Origin: Paraflavitalea soli
GTDB taxonomy: Bacteria > Bacteroidota > Bacteroidia > Chitinophagales > Chitinophagaceae
DNA length: 64,000 nucleotides
Assembly (NCBI RefSeq): GCF_003555545.1
Contig: NZ_CP032157.1
Coordinates: 5,584,546 to 5,648,545, forward strand
Direction: 5' to 3'
In this document: piece after piece, positions 8,703 through 16,706 of the stretch
Numbering within the stretch: the first letter of the stretch is position 1
Layout of the letters: every line of letters begins with the position of its first letter
Translations under genes and position numbers: made by a program
The notes under the pieces: generated by a model
The model's input: only the letters and a program-made list of their open reading frames with translations
The model's database searches: none
Told to the model about the DNA's origin: nothing

Positions 8703-9392
8703 TTATGCCTTAATGTATTTGAATATCCCTTCTTTGATCGTATTCAGTTTGGCAATACTCGCCTGGCGGGCGGTATCGTTGGCGATCAATTTATCCCGCA
8801 CGGCTTTCTCCTGCGGAGCAAAGCCCTCATCGATCTTCGACAAGGTGTTTCTTTTTGTATTCACTTCTGCTTCCAGCTGCTGCAATTCAGCTTTCAGTTG
8901 TGATATGCGTGCGGAGCCGCGGTCTATTTCACCCTGTAGCTGCCCTTTCTCTGCACTCTTTTTTTCTTCCAGCGATCGCAGCTTGCCCTGTCCCTGGTTC
9001 ACATAGTTGCCATGTACCTCATTGATCTTGCTGATGTAGAATTCTGCGTCATGCATCAGCTTCTGCACCGTGATGGTTTTGTCCAATGACCTGGCCATTT
9101 GGTAGGCAAGCTGGTAGGTATGCTCATTGACCTGTCCTGTACTGCTGATGGCTTTATAAAATTCATAGAAGTCATAGCCGGGCATATTGATCGACTCAAG
9201 ACCGGATTCATATACCTGTATCACTTCATTGACTACCGGATCATTAACAGGAGCAGGGTTATAACTGTTAGCAGCAGGTGCGGTACCAGAACTGGTATTG
9301 TTTACCGGAAAGGAAAATGTTTCCTGCGTATTGCTTTTCTCTTCTTCAGTCCCTTCGGATTTAACGAAGAGGTTTTTCCAATTTTTAAGCAT
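8703..9392 (-). CDS. Soluble coiled-coil protein, first gene of the ABC/OmpA operon
   Basis: 229 residues with no signal peptide or membrane helix. Residues about 20-55 are low complexity (S/N/P/A rich). Residues about 55-125 look like a helical domain (VYESGLESINMPGYDFYEFY). Residues about 130-205 are a strong coiled coil (KLRSLEEKKSAEKGQLQGEI). No family recognised. It is predicted cytoplasmic and is first in the five-gene transcript, so it may partner with the membrane-anchored coiled-coil protein encoded next. Confidence 0.75.
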   Translation of the reverse strand: MLKNWKNLFVKSEGTEEEKSNTQETFSFPVNNTSSGTAPAANSYNPAPVNDPVVNEVIQVYESGLESINMPGYDFYEFYKAISSTGQVNEHTYQLAYQMARSLDKTITVQKLMHDAEFYISKINEVHGNYVNQGQGKLRSLEEKKSAEKGQLQGEIDRGSARISQLKAELQQLEAEVNTKRNTLSKIDEGFAPQEKAVRDKLIANDTARQASIAKLNTIKEGIFKYIKA

Positions 9393-9859
9393 GGAAGTTT
9401 ATTGGGTTTAGGTAACTATAACACAAGCTTTGCAGCATATTGAATGAAACATTTGATTGAATAATAAGTCGCTGATCAGTCAGATTATTACAAAAAGATC
9501 ATGAATACTTTTACGCACAGCATTCCTGTACCGTTATAAAAGATACAACTACTTTCAGCATTAACTACTTGTATCGATAATAAAAGGGATGCTGCCCGGC
9601 GTTATCTATTACACATTTACGGACTGTTGTAATGAACAGATTGTCAGCGTATTTTATATGATTCAAAACTGGACAAATATACAGGATGTACCGGCAGAAG
9701 CAAGAGCTGGCCTAAATTTAATGACAGGGAGCCCCCAGCGCGCAGGCGCCTCCCCAAACACCCCGGTTTGACCGATTATCGGGCATAAAAATGGCCGTCC
9801 GGATACCGGACAGCCTGTCACATATCATTATTTATCAATTTGAATAGCTAAAACTGCGC
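9393..9859. other. Intergenic region between two minus-strand operons
   Basis: No convincing gene; a 60-codon plus-strand frame here lacks protein-like composition. The part near 9393 must hold the promoter of the ABC/OmpA operon, but no clear -33/-7 pair is visible. CTGATCAG (9472-9479), a perfect 8-bp palindrome flanked by TAATAA and TTATTA, is a possible operator. The distal end holds the terminator of the next operon. Confidence 0.5.
9785..9815 (-). terminator. Intrinsic terminator of the sulfur operon
   Basis: Read on the minus strand, GTCCGG-TAT-CCGGAC forms a perfect six-pair stem, extended past one mismatch by further G-C pairs. A short T-run (TTTTT) follows. It lies about 45 bases after the stop of the minus-strand gene ending at 9860. 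Confidence 0.75.
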
Positions 9860-10351
9860 CTAATGCGGCAGTCTATCCCGGAACCGTCCATACACCCAGG
9901 TACCTGCTATGGCGCTCAGCAATACCACGATGATGACCGTAGCGCCGGTTCCTATCTGTGCAAACAAAGGCCCCGGACAAGCGCCGGTAACGGCCCAACC
10001 CAGTCCAAACAGCAAACCACCGATCACCTGGCCTTTATTGAACTTTTTGGAATGAAAGACCACGGGCTCTCCGTCAATAGTTTTGATATTGAACCGTTTG
10101 ATCAGGAATACGGAGATGGCGCCTACCACCACGGCAGAGCCAATAACGCCATACATATGAAAACTCTGGAAACGGAACATTTCTTGTATGCGAAACCAGC
10201 TGATCACTTCAGCTTTCACAAAAACGATCCCAAACAATATGCCCACCACGAGGTATCTGAGATGGTGGTACCAATGAGTGGGCGTTGATCCGTTTGCGGC
10301 TATCGTATCCGGTGAACGGCCTTCCAGGTCAGTATCGATAACAGACTGCAT
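9860..10351 (-). CDS. YeeE/YedE-family half protein, sulfur transport
   Basis: 163 residues, about half the length of YeeE/YedE, with roughly four hydrophobic helices. The conserved Cys motif GAVTGACPGP is present; in YeeE such cysteines line a path for thiosulfate uptake. It starts three bases after the upstream half protein, so the two probably assemble as a heterodimer equal to one full YeeE (inference). It is the last gene of an operon with a persulfide dioxygenase and a TauE-type exporter. Direction of transport and exact sulfur species are not shown by the sequence. Confidence 0.88.
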   Translation of the reverse strand: MQSVIDTDLEGRSPDTIAANGSTPTHWYHHLRYLVVGILFGIVFVKAEVISWFRIQEMFRFQSFHMYGVIGSAVVVGAISVFLIKRFNIKTIDGEPVVFHSKKFNKGQVIGGLLFGLGWAVTGACPGPLFAQIGTGATVIIVVLLSAIAGTWVYGRFRDRLPH

Positions 10352-10354
10352 AAT

Positions 10355-10927
10355 TTATAAGGATAAAATAAATGGTAAAATAAAATTGGCCATGATGAAG
10401 CCACCCACCATAAAGCAAATGGTGGCTACCAGTGATGGCCATTGCAGGTTGCTGAGCCCCGTAATGGCATGACCGCTGGTACAGCCGCCTGCATAGCGGG
10501 TACCAAAGCCTACGAGGAAGCCGCCTCCTACCATCATTAATAGTCCCCGCACGGTAAAAAGTTGTTGCCAGCTGAACACTTCTGCAGGCACCAGGTTATC
10601 ATAGTTATGGATGCCATAACGGGACAACTCGGTGGCGAGGGCGGGATCTACCTTTACAGGCGCGGGATTGGCCAGTAACCATGCGGAAATAATACCGCCC
10701 AATAGTATGCCTGCTACAAACATCAGGTTCCACGCTTCTTTTTTCCAGTCGTACTTAAAGAAAGAAATATTGGCAGGCAGGCACATCGCACAGATATGCC
10801 GCAGGTTAGCAGAAATCCCAAACTGTTTATTACCCAGCAGTAACAAAGCCGGTACGGTAAGACCTATCAGCGGGCCTGCCACGTACCAGGGCCAGGGCTG
10901 CCTGATCAGGTCGATAATATTGCTCAT
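10355..10927 (-). CDS. YeeE/YedE-family half protein, sulfur transport
   Basis: 190 residues with about five hydrophobic segments and the signature [17 protein letters not shown], carrying the second conserved cysteine of the YeeE/YedE family. It precedes the other half by three bases and follows the persulfide dioxygenase gene by 24. Likely role: movement of thiosulfate or another sulfur compound across the inner membrane, coupled to the sulfur chemistry of its neighbour. Confidence 0.88.
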   Translation of the reverse strand: MSNIIDLIRQPWPWYVAGPLIGLTVPALLLLGNKQFGISANLRHICAMCLPANISFFKYDWKKEAWNLMFVAGILLGGIISAWLLANPAPVKVDPALATELSRYGIHNYDNLVPAEVFSWQQLFTVRGLLMMVGGGFLVGFGTRYAGGCTSGHAITGLSNLQWPSLVATICFMVGGFIMANFILPFILSL

Positions 10928-10951
10928 GTAACTATTGTAACTATTTATAGA

Positions 10952-12370
10952 TTAAAGCATGGTAGTAGGGGTAATATAAGCACTCATTGGCACAAGGCCG
11001 GTTTCTTTAACGGCTTTGAGCCCTCCCTCTACATTAATAAGTTTATCAAAGCCCCTGGCCCGCAATATAGAATTAAAGATCATAGAGCGGTAACCACCGG
11101 CGCAATGTACATACCAGGTTTTGTTTTTATCCAGTTTGGCTACCTGGTCATTGATATAATCCAGTGGCATATTCTCTGCACCAATTATATGTTCTGATAC
11201 GTACTCGCTTTCCCTGCGTACATCGGCTATGGGCAAGGCAGGGTCCTTTTGCAGCAGGACAGCCAGGCCGGCTGCGGAGATCGATTCAATTTCATCCAGT
11301 TCTTTCCCGGCTTGTTTCCAGGCTTCGATACCTCCCTTCAAATAACCAATGGAGGAATCATACCCTACGCGGGCCAGGCGGGTCACCACTTCTTCTTCCC
11401 GGCCTTGCTCAGCAATGATCAGGATGGGCTGATGAATATCAGATACGAGGGCGCCTACCCAGGGGGCAAAACTGCCATCGATACCAATATTAACGGAGTT
11501 GGGAATAAAGCCCTGGGCAAATACTTCGGGCGCACGGGTATCGAGCATCAAAGCCCCTGTTTCATTGGCAGCGGCTTCAAAAGCTTCTACACTGAGGGGT
11601 TGCGTACCCTGCTTCAATACCTGTGCAATATTTTCGTATCCTTCCTTATTCATTTTTACATTCTGTGGAAAATAGGCAGGTGGTGGTGTAAGTCCTTCGG
11701 TCACTTCTTTTATAAATTCCTCCTTCGTCATATCGGACCGCAAGGCATAATTGTATTGCTTCTGGTGGCCGAGTGTATCAGAAGTTTCTTTGGCCATGTT
11801 CTTACCACAGGCAGAGCCGGCTCCATGGGCCGGGTACACGATGATATGATCGGCCAGCGGCATGATCTTGTTGCGCAAAGAATCAAACAAGGTGGCGGCC
11901 AGTTCTTCCTGGGTCATATGCGCTGCTTTTTGTGCCAGGTCGGGACGGCCTACATCACCTATAAAAAGTGTATCGCCGGAAAATAAAGCGGTCTCTCTCC
12001 CCTCTTCATCTGCCAGCAGGTAACAGGTAGATTCCATGGTATGCCCCGGCGTATGCAGCACCCTGATAGTAGCATTTCCCAATTTAAACACTTCATTATC
12101 CGTAGCAATATGCGCTGCAAAAGCCGGTGCTGCCAGCGGTCCATATACGATAGTGGCACCCGTTGCTTTGGCAAGGTCTATATGGCCCGACACGAAATCA
12201 GCATGGAAGTGTGTCTCAAAAATATATTTGATGGTAGCGCCATTGGCGGCGGCCTTGGTAATATAAGGCTGCACCTCCCGCAGGGGGTCAACTATCGCTA
12301 CCTCCTTGCCGGACTGGATATAATAGGCTCCCTGTGCCAGACACCCCGTATAGATCTGTTCTATTTTCAT
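10952..12370 (-). CDS. Persulfide dioxygenase-rhodanese fusion (CstB/ETHE1-like)
   Basis: 472 residues. The metallo-beta-lactamase domain (about 1-245) has the non-heme iron motif THFHAD (H54, H56, D58), as in ETHE1-type persulfide dioxygenases. Two rhodanese domains follow. The first (about 265-355) has IIAEQGREEE where the catalytic Cys loop should be, so it is probably inactive. The second (about 375-470) has C423 in HCAGGYRS and should transfer sulfane sulfur. The order matches CstB of the staphylococcal sulfide-stress operon, which turns persulfides into thiosulfate or sulfite. Flanking TauE and YeeE genes fit such a role. Confidence 0.9.
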   Translation of the reverse strand: MKIEQIYTGCLAQGAYYIQSGKEVAIVDPLREVQPYITKAAANGATIKYIFETHFHADFVSGHIDLAKATGATIVYGPLAAPAFAAHIATDNEVFKLGNATIRVLHTPGHTMESTCYLLADEEGRETALFSGDTLFIGDVGRPDLAQKAAHMTQEELAATLFDSLRNKIMPLADHIIVYPAHGAGSACGKNMAKETSDTLGHQKQYNYALRSDMTKEEFIKEVTEGLTPPPAYFPQNVKMNKEGYENIAQVLKQGTQPLSVEAFEAAANETGALMLDTRAPEVFAQGFIPNSVNIGIDGSFAPWVGALVSDIHQPILIIAEQGREEEVVTRLARVGYDSSIGYLKGGIEAWKQAGKELDEIESISAAGLAVLLQKDPALPIADVRRESEYVSEHIIGAENMPLDYINDQVAKLDKNKTWYVHCAGGYRSMIFNSILRARGFDKLINVEGGLKAVKETGLVPMSAYITPTTML

Positions 12371-12455
12371 ATAGTCCTTTTTAATTATAATGTTTTTATA
12401 TACAAAATTGTTTATTTACAGCCACTGGAACCATGACTTCCGTCAGGTTAAGCCG

Positions 12456-13244
12456 TTATAAGAATAACTCCTTAAGAATTATGTAGATCCCCATCCCCAA
12501 TACGAACCAGCCAAATCCTTTTTTCAAATGACCTGACGGAATTAATCCCTGTAATCTGTTGCCGATAAAAATGCCCACGATGGATATTCCGGCTATTGTA
12601 AGCACCAGTGGCCAGTCGATCGTATAATTCATCACATCTCCGGCAAATCCCGCCAGTGAATTAATAGCAATGATCAATAAGGAACTCCCGATGGCTGTTT
12701 TAACAGGCAATCGCAGCATCCATATCAACGCGGGCACGATCAGGAATCCGCCGCCAGCGCCTACCAGCCCCGTGATCAAACCTGTACCTACACCTTGCAC
12801 CCCAATTCGCAATGGATGTATGCGCAGCGTCTCAGCCGCTGCCGTGGCTTCTTTGTTCCGGATCATTCCAATGCCGGCAATGATCATCAACACACTGAAC
12901 GCCACCAACGTAAAGCCTCCTTTGGTCACCGTAAAATCATTCCATGCAAAAATCACCTCTGGTAAGACTGGCATCAGCCATTTCCGTGTCGCAAATACAG
13001 CCAGTAAAGAAGGTAAACCAAAATACAAGACCGAATGATAACTCACCAGCTGATGCCTGATTTTACTGGCTGCACCTACCAGACTCGAAGAGCCTACGAT
13101 AAAAAGAGAATAAGCGGCAGCCACTATCGGACTGATACCAAAAAGATACACGAGCACCGGCATCGTAAGAATAGATCCTCCCCCTCCTGTAAGTCCGAGC
13201 GTAATGCCAATCATCGCAGCTCCTATATAACCCATTGCTATCAT
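12456..13244 (-). CDS. TauE/SafE-family sulfite/sulfur exporter
   Basis: About 262 residues and 7-8 membrane helices, with the family signature GLTGGGGSILTMPVLVY near the N-terminus and a second GLVGAGGGFLIVPALIW repeat. The longest frame starts at a GTG (13307) inside a palindromic operator. The ATG at 13244 matches the usual start of the family and has AAAGGGA just upstream. TauE/SafE proteins export sulfite or sulfonates. In the staphylococcal cst operon a TauE gene likewise accompanies the persulfide dioxygenase. Confidence 0.88.
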   Translation of the reverse strand: MIAMGYIGAAMIGITLGLTGGGGSILTMPVLVYLFGISPIVAAAYSLFIVGSSSLVGAASKIRHQLVSYHSVLYFGLPSLLAVFATRKWLMPVLPEVIFAWNDFTVTKGGFTLVAFSVLMIIAGIGMIRNKEATAAAETLRIHPLRIGVQGVGTGLITGLVGAGGGFLIVPALIWMLRLPVKTAIGSSLLIIAINSLAGFAGDVMNYTIDWPLVLTIAGISIVGIFIGNRLQGLIPSGHLKKGFGWFVLGMGIYIILKELFL

Positions 13245-13262
13245 ATCCCTTTCATTTACAGG

Positions 13263-13271
13263 GCAAAGTTG
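13263..13271 (-). promoter_or_regulatory. Putative -7 element of the sulfur operon (CAACTTTGC)
   Basis: On the minus strand CAACTTTGC differs from TAnnTTTGC at one position and is identical to the element before the SusC gene at 30329. It places a transcription start near 13257, with the palindrome at 13294-13307 centred about 43 bases upstream. Confidence 0.45.
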
Positions 13272-13293
13272 CAAAAGGCCAGGAACCTGTACG

Positions 13294-13307
13294 GTGACAA
13301 TTGTCAC
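13294..13307. promoter_or_regulatory. Crp/Fnr-type operator (GTGACAATTGTCAC)
   Basis: A perfect 14-bp palindrome with the GTGA-N6-TCAC layout of Crp-type sites. It lies between a Crp/Fnr gene and the tauE-type gene. Relative to the proposed start near 13257 it is centred near -43, close to the -41.5 position typical of class II activation. Confidence 0.7.
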
Positions 13308-13358
13308 AGAACGGGCAGCCTCTCAAAAATTATGCGTAACAGGCTATTGCTGTGAAGA

Positions 13359-14000
13359 TTAGGTCGTTTCCAGCCATTCAATATAATTACGATGAAGTAC
13401 CAGCCTTTGTTGTTGCTCCATTTTCTTCAATAACCGCGATATCACTTCTCTTGAAGTGTTAAGGTCATTGGCTATTTCCTGGTGCGTAATAGCGAGCTCC
13501 CGGCTCTGTAATTTTTTATACTGGTTTTTGAGGTAAAATTCCAGTCGTTCATCCATCCCTTTAAAGATCACCTGATCAATGACTACCAGCAGTTCTTCAT
13601 AACGCGTACGATATGTTTCGATCACGAAATAATACCAGCTTTTGTATTGACCCATCAGGTCATCCATAATACCTATTGGTATCAACAGTACCGTCGTATC
13701 TTCTTCCGCGATCACCATTACTTCACTGACTTGTTGACGCGTGGAGCACATCATCGAAAGTGCACAAGCCTGTCCAGGCTCCAGGTAATACATAAAAAAT
13801 TCACCTCCTTCCTCCCCTTCCCGGTAAAGTTTTGCCCTGCCTTCTACAATAAGCATGGTGGAACGGAAATACTGCCCCGTTTGTACCATCTTTTCTCCTG
13901 CCTGCAGTGATTTCACTACACAATGCGTAGCCAGCAATTGCCTGAGCTCAGGTTCAAATTGCGGAAAACGCTGATCAAGGTATTCTTTGGCACTCTTCAT
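13359..14000 (-). CDS. Crp/Fnr-family regulator of the sulfur operon
   Basis: 213 residues: an N-terminal cyclic-nucleotide-binding-like beta roll (about 15-125) and a C-terminal Crp helix-turn-helix (ITHQEIANDLNTSREVISRLLKKME). There is no four-cysteine iron-sulfur signature of FNR, and I do not see a full cAMP pocket. It is first in line with the sulfur genes, and a perfect Crp-type palindrome lies just downstream before tauE. Likely role: switching the persulfide module on under sulfide or redox stress (inference from position). Confidence 0.9.
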   Translation of the reverse strand: MKSAKEYLDQRFPQFEPELRQLLATHCVVKSLQAGEKMVQTGQYFRSTMLIVEGRAKLYREGEEGGEFFMYYLEPGQACALSMMCSTRQQVSEVMVIAEEDTTVLLIPIGIMDDLMGQYKSWYYFVIETYRTRYEELLVVIDQVIFKGMDERLEFYLKNQYKKLQSRELAITHQEIANDLNTSREVISRLLKKMEQQQRLVLHRNYIEWLETT

Positions 14001-14119
14001 ACCACCAAAGATACATACTCTTAACCCTGCACTTTAAAACGAAAACCGGTCAGCCCGTCTGAAGCGGTCTGGCCGGCTGTAATAAAACCAGTCTTTCAAG
14101 GCTATCTATCACAAGGGTC

Positions 14120-15178
14120 CTACTGATACCCCGCTATCAATTTCTCCCGCAACAATTGCTTGTTTTCTTTACTGGTAAAAGCATGCTCCACGGCTTCCAG
14201 GTTGCAACGCAGGAATTGGGCTTTCTTCCAATGGAAGGTGTCGGCCAGTAACTGGTATTCGGAGTTGAGGCTCACATCAGATATGGTACGCGCATCCGTG
14301 TTGACGCTCATGGAAACGCCTGATTCGTAGATCTTATTCACGGTATGGTCAGTGATCCTATCATAAATAGCCGTTTGAATATTACTGGTAGGACATACTT
14401 CCAGGTGTATATCATGCTCTTTGAGATAGGTCATCAGGGTTGGGTCTTCCATGCTGCGTACACCATGCCCAATGCGGGCAGGATGGAAATGTTGCAGTGT
14501 TTCCCATACACTGGCAGCACCCTTTGCCTCACCCGCATGGGCGGTACAGGGGATGCCTTTTTCATGGGCATATTTGAAGGCGCCGGTATGGTTATCGATC
14601 GGATAGCCGGCCTCATCAGCCGAAATGTCGAAACCAACGATATGTGTTCCTTTAAACTGCTCTACCAGCATCACCGTCTCCATGCTTTGCATGGTTGAAT
14701 AATGACGCAGGGTACAAAGGATGATCCCCACCTGTACACCTGTTTCACGGATACCGGCTTCCACGGCATCGTTCACGATCTGCACTACCTGTACGGGTGT
14801 TAGCCCTTTTTGCAGGTGCTGCAGTGGCGCAAAGCGCATCTCTGCGTAGATGACATTGTCTTTTTTCAACTGCCTGATCACATCCAGGGTAACCAGCCTT
14901 AGCTGCTCCTCGGTTTGCATGAGGTCAACTGCTTTTACTGCCCGGGTTATGTAATCGGCGAGGTCAGTACATTTGGCAGGTGCAATGAAATCCCGTTTGT
15001 AATCCTCCAACGTGATGGCAGGATTTAACTGATGCACCACCTCATAGCTCAGTGAACAGTCCATGTGCTGGTGCAATTCTATTTTGGGCAAAAGAGCCAC
15101 CGCTGTTTTGCTATTGTCATTACAGGATACCATAAAAATGACGATTAAAATAAGTCCAAGTTTTCGTGTAAACCACAT
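14120..15178 (-). CDS. Adenosine deaminase-like lipoprotein
   Basis: 352 residues, with an N-terminal signal ending in lipobox MVSC, so the protein should be a lipoprotein outside the cytoplasm. Metal and catalytic motifs of the adenosine/AMP deaminase family are in order: ELHQHMDCSL, TAHAGEA (catalytic Glu), RIGHG, LEVCPTSN and SVNTDAR. Classical adenosine deaminases have NTDD at the last site; here the second Asp is Ala, as in some family branches, so substrate preference is uncertain. The likely job is deamination of extracellular adenosine or related purines for salvage. It is divergent from a Crp/Fnr gene with a palindrome between them. Confidence 0.87.
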   Translation of the reverse strand: MWFTRKLGLILIVIFMVSCNDNSKTAVALLPKIELHQHMDCSLSYEVVHQLNPAITLEDYKRDFIAPAKCTDLADYITRAVKAVDLMQTEEQLRLVTLDVIRQLKKDNVIYAEMRFAPLQHLQKGLTPVQVVQIVNDAVEAGIRETGVQVGIILCTLRHYSTMQSMETVMLVEQFKGTHIVGFDISADEAGYPIDNHTGAFKYAHEKGIPCTAHAGEAKGAASVWETLQHFHPARIGHGVRSMEDPTLMTYLKEHDIHLEVCPTSNIQTAIYDRITDHTVNKIYESGVSMSVNTDARTISDVSLNSEYQLLADTFHWKKAQFLRCNLEAVEHAFTSKENKQLLREKLIAGYQ

Positions 15179-15223
15179 GCACGTTATTTTTTCTGCAATT
15201 TAGCTGTGGCTATAGAAAAAGAT

Positions 15224-15237
15224 GGGACATTTGTCCC
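15224..15237. promoter_or_regulatory. Crp/Fnr-type operator (GGGACATTTGTCCC)
   Basis: Six-base perfect arms GGGACA and TGTCCC around TT, lying between divergent adenosine deaminase and Crp/Fnr genes, 12 bases before the latter's ATG. It shares the core GACAnnTGTC with the palindrome at 13294. Position suggests autoregulation and possibly control of the deaminase. Confidence 0.65.
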
Positions 15238-15249
15238 GGACTAACCGAT

Positions 15250-15879
15250 ATGATACGTACAAATCAGGATCTCTTACAATTTATTGAGCAACTGCCCGGC
15301 ATTCAGCAGCAAAGGCTGCAGCCCGGACAGAAACTACTGCTCCAGGATGGAAAAGCCCTCTATGTCTACATTATTAAGCGTGGCATCGCCAAATGCTATA
15401 TCACCGAAGAGAATGGCAAGGATTATATATTGGAGTTCTTTGGCGAAGGGGAAGTGATTGGAGAACTCGAACTGTTTCGCAATGCGCCCAATCTGAGCAC
15501 GGTAGAGGCGGTAACGGAGCTGGTATTGTATAAAACTGACAGCAGTGCCTTTTGGCAGCTGCTGGAAACAAACGCACAATTCAACCGCATTATGCTGAAA
15601 GAGCTGGCCACCCGGGTAAGTCAGCTGGCGGTGCGGGTTTCGTACCAACAGTTATATCCCATTGAATATACCCTGCTGAAACTGCTTTCTTTATTCTCGT
15701 ACCAGGAGCTGGCGCTGTCCAAACAAGACCTGGCGGATTACCTGGCCATTTCCGTGCGCAGCCTCAACCGTACGTTGAAACAATTAAGGGAGAAAAACTT
15801 TATACCAGCAGATGGCCTCGATCTGCACCTCACTCAAGCGGAGCTGGACAAGCTACTGAAAAGATTTGATGACCATTAA
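15250..15879 (+). CDS. Crp/Fnr-family transcriptional regulator
   Basis: 209 residues with a cNMP-binding-like beta roll (about 15-125, including GEGEVIGELELF) and a Crp-type helix-turn-helix near the C-terminus (LSKQDLADYLAISVRSLNRTLKQLRE). It is the second regulator of this family within 2 kb and lacks clustered cysteines. A palindrome 12 bases before the ATG probably autoregulates it. It converges with the DNA glycosylase gene, leaving seven bases between the stops. Confidence 0.9.
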   Translation: MIRTNQDLLQFIEQLPGIQQQRLQPGQKLLLQDGKALYVYIIKRGIAKCYITEENGKDYILEFFGEGEVIGELELFRNAPNLSTVEAVTELVLYKTDSSAFWQLLETNAQFNRIMLKELATRVSQLAVRVSYQQLYPIEYTLLKLLSLFSYQELALSKQDLADYLAISVRSLNRTLKQLREKNFIPADGLDLHLTQAELDKLLKRFDDH

Positions 15880-15886
15880 CCGCTTC

Positions 15887-16609
15887 TTATCCCATTGCTT
15901 CATGAAAAGCGGCCAGGTATTTATCAATATACAGCTGTTTGGTCTTTAGCTTGTATTGCATTACAAAACGTGGATGTTCCAACGCTACTATCTTTCCAAA
16001 GAACCCTTCTTTCTCGTTCAGTTGCTTAAGAAACTTCTCATTCTTGCCCGTACCAAAGCAAAAGCACACTTCGGTCTTTACACCCAGGGCTATTTGTGTG
16101 CGGATATTGTTGACGATGAAATCATACACGGCATCGGTGAGGGCCTTGCTGTCGTAATAGTTGTAGTTGACCTCTTTTCCATTGGCAGCAACTGAGGTGA
16201 AGCCCAGGGGGCTCATGGAGTTGATATAAAGCTGCCCATAAAATGCTTTGGGGCCGCCAAAGGCATTGATCACATCATACACAAATACAGAAGAAGGCTC
16301 ATGGGTCTCTTTGCCTGCATAGGGAATGCCACATTCATTTTTGAGTCGTTTGGTATCGGTAAACGGAATGCCGGTAACACCGGCGCCAAACCTACCAGGA
16401 TTAATACCCAGTATCAGGTGACGGGGCTGGTGGTCATCGTAGAACTTCTTATAGAAGGTGGAAGATATCTGAAGCACGTTTTCATCCTCCCGGAAGGGAT
16501 TCATGATCCGTATGCCGGCAGGTAGCTTGCCTTCAAAATGAACATGCTTGTTGAAATCGATCACCCGGTCGGCAAAGGTGGCAGTAGCCGGCAACTTTTT
16601 AGGACTCAT
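15887..16609 (-). CDS. SMUG2-type uracil-DNA glycosylase family protein (DUF4918)
   Basis: 240 residues. LGINPGRFGAGVTGIPFTD matches the first active-site motif of SMUG glycosylases (GMNPGPFGM.QTGVPF). EHPRF near residue 210 corresponds to the second motif carrying the catalytic His. The family removes uracil or oxidised pyrimidines from DNA in base-excision repair. No signal peptide, so cytoplasmic. It appears to be a stand-alone gene. Confidence 0.85.
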   Translation of the reverse strand: MSPKKLPATATFADRVIDFNKHVHFEGKLPAGIRIMNPFREDENVLQISSTFYKKFYDDHQPRHLILGINPGRFGAGVTGIPFTDTKRLKNECGIPYAGKETHEPSSVFVYDVINAFGGPKAFYGQLYINSMSPLGFTSVAANGKEVNYNYYDSKALTDAVYDFIVNNIRTQIALGVKTEVCFCFGTGKNEKFLKQLNEKEGFFGKIVALEHPRFVMQYKLKTKQLYIDKYLAAFHEAMG

Positions 16610-16706
16610 CTGTTTGCTTTAGGTCAGTGAAAATACCACAAAATGTTTACAGGGTGGGCCGCTCTGTGGCCAGGTTTTGTGCGTAGCCGGGGCGGCTCAC
16701 CCTTTC

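Noticed and set aside
9589-9771. 60-codon plus-strand open frame
   Set aside because: Composition is unlike a protein, it has no ribosome-binding site or homology I recognise, and it sits in a promoter/terminator region.
10952-12370. Beta-lactamase or glyoxalase II function for the MBL gene
   Set aside because: Two rhodanese domains follow and the neighbours are sulfur genes, which fits persulfide dioxygenase much better.
13245-13307. Longer start of the TauE gene
   Set aside because: It would start with GTG inside a perfect operator palindrome, and the family normally begins near the ATG at 13244.
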